Shown one piece after another: positions 61,119-64,000 of a stretch of 64,000 bases of DNA. How positions within the stretch are numbered: the stretch's first letter is position 1; each line of letters starts with the position of its first letter. The notes beneath the pieces were generated by a model, which was not told the origin of the DNA, did not search any database, and saw only the letters and a program-made list of their open reading frames with translations. Position numbers and translations under genes: made by a program. Source of the DNA: DATBLE01 sp963764565 (GTDB taxonomy: Bacteria > Actinomycetota > Thermoleophilia > Gaiellales > Gaiellaceae); the NCBI GenBank assembly GCA_963764565.1, contig CAVXTD010000012.1:62001-126000 (forward strand), given 5' to 3'.

Positions 61119-62984
61119 CTAATCTCGCGGAACGATCCTCGCCCGCGGCAGCGGGTGCGGGGACTGCTCCTCCAGGTGCTCCGCGCTCGCCGCCAGCGCT
61201 TCGGCGGCCTCGACGAGACGGGTGGTCAGATCGCGCGCGAGGTCGTGCTGCGCCTTGCGCGCGAACCGGTAGGCCGCCGGCCCGGCATCGCCGCGATCGC
61301 AGAGCTGGTCGTAGGTGCGCTCGCCCGGAGGCGGCGGCGCGCTCCAGCCCGCAGCGACCTGTTGGAGCAGCTCCGCCAGCGCGGTCATGGACGACCGGTA
61401 GCGCACCCAGCGATGGTTGTCCCAGGACATGCCCGAATCGGTTCCGGGTGTCTCGGCGAAGCGCTTCACGAGCAGCCGCGCCGCCGCCTGGCCGCGCCTC
61501 GTCAGCGCGAGGATGACGGGCGGAGGCATCGTCAGGTTCATGCCGCCCTCGTCGTCCGACGCGTGGATGTGGACGATGCGGTCGCGATAGCCGGGCTGTC
61601 TGGCCAGAGCGGTGTCGACGCGGTTCTGCATCGTGCGCACCACGTTGACGACGAACGCCGAGAGCCTGCCGAAGCCGGGCCCGTCGGGGACGCGGTTCCA
61701 GGTCTCGAGGAGGCCGCCGACGTTGGTCGAGGGGAGATACACGTTCTTCGCCTCGTCGTCCGACTTCGGGTAGTCGGGGTGGAAGTGGTCGAGGTCGATC
61801 GCGAACGTCGGCCGCGTCGGCAGCGGCGCGTCGAAGAAGTGCACCGGGAAGTTGCTCGAGATCCCGCCGTCCGAGAACCAGCAGCGCTCCGGCTCGGCCC
61901 GGCTGCCCGGCGGTGCATTGCTCGACAGAGCATCGTTCGTCGTCTTCAGCGTGCGATCGAACGCCCACAGCGGAACCGCGCTGATCAGCAGCGGGAAGCT
62001 CAAGCTCATCCGGGCGGCGACGACGACAGGCAGATCGTCCGCCGCCGGAAACGGCAGGCGCGGCTTCATCGCCTCGCGGATCCGCTCCGAGTCGTCCGGG
62101 TCGTCCTCGTTCGCCGGCGGCGGATGGTCGACCATCCACTGGACGACGCGCTCGGGGAAGAGCTCGCGCCACTCGCCGGGGTCGAAGAAGAACGCCCGGT
62201 CCGGCCACGGCAGGCGCTGGGGGCGCCGCTGCGTCAGGTTCGTCGTCATCATCGTCAGCTCGATCCCGCTCGAGCGGAGATCGCCGAACGAGAGTGGAGC
62301 GCCGTCGCTCTTGCCCGCAAGATCGTCGATCAAGTCGGCAAGCCACGGCGTCAGCGCCGGCGGCCCCTTGCTCCCCGCGGGCATGCCCGAGCAGAGTCCG
62401 AACCTGTTCGCCGAGATCGCCTTCGGAGCGTGGAGCACGATGCGGAAGACGAGCGCGAGCACGGCACCGACCAGCGCGAGCACCGCTCCGGCGCAGATCG
62501 CCACCGCCACGAGCCAGGCGCGTCCGCCCGCGAGGGCGGCGCCGGCGACGAGCGCGAGGCCGGGAGCGGCTCCGAAGAGCGGTGCGAACGGGAAGCTGCG
62601 CAGCGCTGCCGCGGCGATCCGGAGCCACTTCCCTGCGCCGCCGGCGCCGAGGCCGGCCGTGAACGTGCGGTGGAGACCTCGTGTCGAGGACTGGGGTTGG
62701 AACAGGTCGAAGAGGTTGGTTCCGCTCCCGACCCAGTCGGGCAGAGCGGCGAGCCGGGCAAAGCCTCCGCTCGAGCGGCCGTACTCCGCCGCCGCTGCCG
62801 CCGCCGCCGCGATCGCCCCCGCGCTCGTCCCGCCGATGCTCGCGAAGCGGTACGTGCGGGCGAGCTCGCAGACCGCGTGGGGATAGACGACTCCGCTCGT
62901 GATGCCGCCCTTCATCACCACGTCGCAACGTCGCGTCGGGGCCGAGTAGTCGTAGGTACGCGGATCGTCGGCGGTCGCGGTCAT
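61119..62984 (-). CDS. Patatin-like phospholipase with membrane insertion
   Basis: A 621-residue lipase-like protein. CDVVMKGGITSGVVYPHAVCELA is the oxyanion-hole segment, SIGGTSAGAIAAAAA contains the nucleophile Ser (GTSAG), and CWFSDGGISSNFPVHFFD has the catalytic Asp (DGG). Between them lie three or four hydrophobic segments (LVAVAICAGAVLALVGAVLALVF), suggesting membrane contact. The C-terminal 200 residues are helical. It would hydrolyse membrane phospholipid. It is coupled to the HNH gene by an ATGA overlap. Similarity to the bacterial RpoH-suppressor group is possible. Confidence 0.82.
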   Translation of the reverse strand: MTATADDPRTYDYSAPTRRCDVVMKGGITSGVVYPHAVCELARTYRFASIGGTSAGAIAAAAAAAAEYGRSSGGFARLAALPDWVGSGTNLFDLFQPQSSTRGLHRTFTAGLGAGGAGKWLRIAAAALRSFPFAPLFGAAPGLALVAGAALAGGRAWLVAVAICAGAVLALVGAVLALVFRIVLHAPKAISANRFGLCSGMPAGSKGPPALTPWLADLIDDLAGKSDGAPLSFGDLRSSGIELTMMTTNLTQRRPQRLPWPDRAFFFDPGEWRELFPERVVQWMVDHPPPANEDDPDDSERIREAMKPRLPFPAADDLPVVVAARMSLSFPLLISAVPLWAFDRTLKTTNDALSSNAPPGSRAEPERCWFSDGGISSNFPVHFFDAPLPTRPTFAIDLDHFHPDYPKSDDEAKNVYLPSTNVGGLLETWNRVPDGPGFGRLSAFVVNVVRTMQNRVDTALARQPGYRDRIVHIHASDDEGGMNLTMPPPVILALTRRGQAAARLLVKRFAETPGTDSGMSWDNHRWVRYRSSMTALAELLQQVAAGWSAPPPPGERTYDQLCDRGDAGPAAYRFARKAQHDLARDLTTRLVEAAEALAASAEHLEEQSPHPLPRARIVPRD

Positions 62985-63827
62985 CCCGTCAGCTCCTTCA
63001 GGGCCGGCTCGATCATCTGGCGAGCCATCCCCGCGTACGGCGCGTCGGCGGACATGTAGTCCCGCAGCATCGTCAGCGACTCGCCGAGCATCTTCACCAG
63101 CCGGGCGTTCGGGCCGACCTCGTCGATCGTCTGCGCCAGGCCGCGGGCGACGGCGAGCTCCTTGCGGATCAGCTTCTGCCGCGCCTTGCGCGCCCGGACG
63201 AGGCCGTCGCGGAGGAGCGCGTAGACGTCGATCGAGGCCGACGCCCTTCCTGCTCGCCCGGCCCGAGGCCGACCGGGCCACGCGGACGATGCCCTCCTCG
63301 GCGTCGAACTCGAGGTGGCGCTGCGGCTCGTCCCGCGCGGGATGCAGCAGGAGGCGCGGCTCGCGGTTCTCCTGCCCCGGCTTGCGGGCACGCCTCGCCT
63401 CGTTGGAAATCGGGAACTGGTTCGCCTTGCCGGAGACGAGGACCCGCCCGTCAGCGAGGCGCTGCCTGCGCGGCCGGTTGCAGTCGGTGCACGAGGGCAG
63501 AAGGTTGTCCCAGTGCGCGGCGAGCCAGTAGTAGCCGGGCTTGACCAGCTTGCCCGCCTGGTCGCTGAAGCCACTCTTCGGCCGGAAGTGCTCGACGTCG
63601 AGCGGCTGGGTCGCCCCGTAGACGCTCTCGCAGTACGCGCACTTGAAGGAGAAGACCCTGTTCAGCGCATCCTTGACCGAGTCGGCCTTGTACGCGACAA
63701 ACGGGAACGCGACCCCCGCGTTCGCCGGGTCTGCGTAGAACGCCGTCGCCGCGGAGATCTCCGTGCCGCCCTTCGACGCCGGCCCGTCGAGGTCGGCGGG
63801 GGTCGGGCCGAGCGAGACGCGGATCAC
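62981..63827 (-). CDS. HNH endonuclease-like protein (TIGR02646/PtuB-like), one frameshift
   Basis: About 281 residues. FKCAYCESVYG, PLDVEHFRPKSGF, YYWLAAHWDNLLPSCTDCN and GKANQFPI form the Cys-Cys / His / Asn / Cys-Cys pattern of the HNH nucleases seen as PtuB in Septu and as the retron-Ec78 partner. A break near 63240 (one extra base) separates VARSASG from ASIDVYALLRDGLVRARKA. GTG 63827 overlaps the upstream stop (GTGA). Nuclease activity and a role in defence are inferred from the family. Confidence 0.72.
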
Positions 63828-64000
63828 GGTGCCTTCCCGGCGCTCACCTGCTCCCAGATGTCCGCGATCGCCACCTTGGTCTTCTTCTTCAGGGCGAGCC
63901 GGTCGTCTGCTCCGGCGAGGGTCGACTCGCGCGCGAGGAAGTCGTCCGCGGCTTCGAGCACGAGCCGCTCGCGGCGAGTGGCGCCGAGCACCTGAAGCTC
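63824..64000 (-). CDS. C-terminal end of an unknown protein heading the cassette
   Basis: The last 58 codons of a gene continuing past the right edge. The helical, charged end reads ERLVLEAADDFLARESTLAGADDRLALK, then KKTKVAIADIWEQVSAG. Its stop overlaps the HNH GTG. In Septu and related pairs an ATPase (PtuA) precedes the HNH partner, but no ATPase motif falls in the visible part. Confidence 0.6.
   Translation of the reverse strand, partial: ELQVLGATRRERLVLEAADDFLARESTLAGADDRLALKKKTKVAIADIWEQVSAGKAP

Overview
The window is GC-rich, compactly coded chromosomal DNA that I read as an uncultured actinobacterium-like organism, most probably class Thermoleophilia (Gaiellales or Solirubrobacterales type). 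The grounds are high GC, GTG starts, a division and cell-wall (dcw) cluster with mraZ but no ftsA, a MurE of the diaminopimelate type, and short palindromic repeats placed just after stop codons. No phage, plasmid, insertion sequence or CRISPR array is visible. The taxonomic placement is inference.

Layout. 1-3.3 kb: histidine utilisation on the minus strand (ftcD, an S4 protein, hutH, a small membrane protein, and the start of hutU running off the left edge). 3.3-11.5 kb: a strongly folded intergenic element, a methyltransferase, a uracil-DNA glycosylase, a secreted phosphoesterase, a pair of ABC exporter half-transporters, a cupin, an HD-fold protein and tRNA-Gln. 11.5-22 kb: nitroreductase, membrane proteins, tRNA-Glu, a cNMP-binding/thioredoxin-reductase-like flavoprotein, a repeat-rich secreted protein and a LysM lytic transglycosylase. 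22-33 kb: peptidase, gltX, MFS transporter, nfo, a cation/proton antiporter, ltaE, a LanC-like protein and rlmN. 33-38 kb: glycine cleavage operon gcvT-gcvH-gcvPA-gcvPB. 38-53 kb: the dcw cluster, transcribed mraZ-rsmH-ftsL-ftsI-murE-murF-mraY-(81-codon ORF)-murD-ftsW-murG-murC-murB-ftsQ-ftsZ, with a clear MraZ operator at its head. 53-56 kb: an ECF sigma factor coupled to ogt, then arsR-SRPBCC and an LLM oxidoreductase. 56-59 kb: three genes of unknown function. 59-64 kb: a cupin, a second LLM oxidoreductase, then a minus-strand cassette reading (unknown)-HNH nuclease-patatin lipase-cNMP-binding protein that runs off the right edge.

Two features shape the whole window. First, at least sixteen genes, including indispensable ones (murC, murE, murF, murG, ftsI, gltX), carry single-base frameshifts or an in-frame stop, mostly one extra base in a short run. 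That looks like consensus error rather than gene decay, so I report these genes at full length. Second, many start codons lie 6-8 nt downstream of a TANNNT box, which implies widespread leaderless transcription and fixes several starts.

The best candidate for an undescribed system is the HNH/patatin/cNMP-binding cassette at the right end. The folded element at 3328-3432 comes next.
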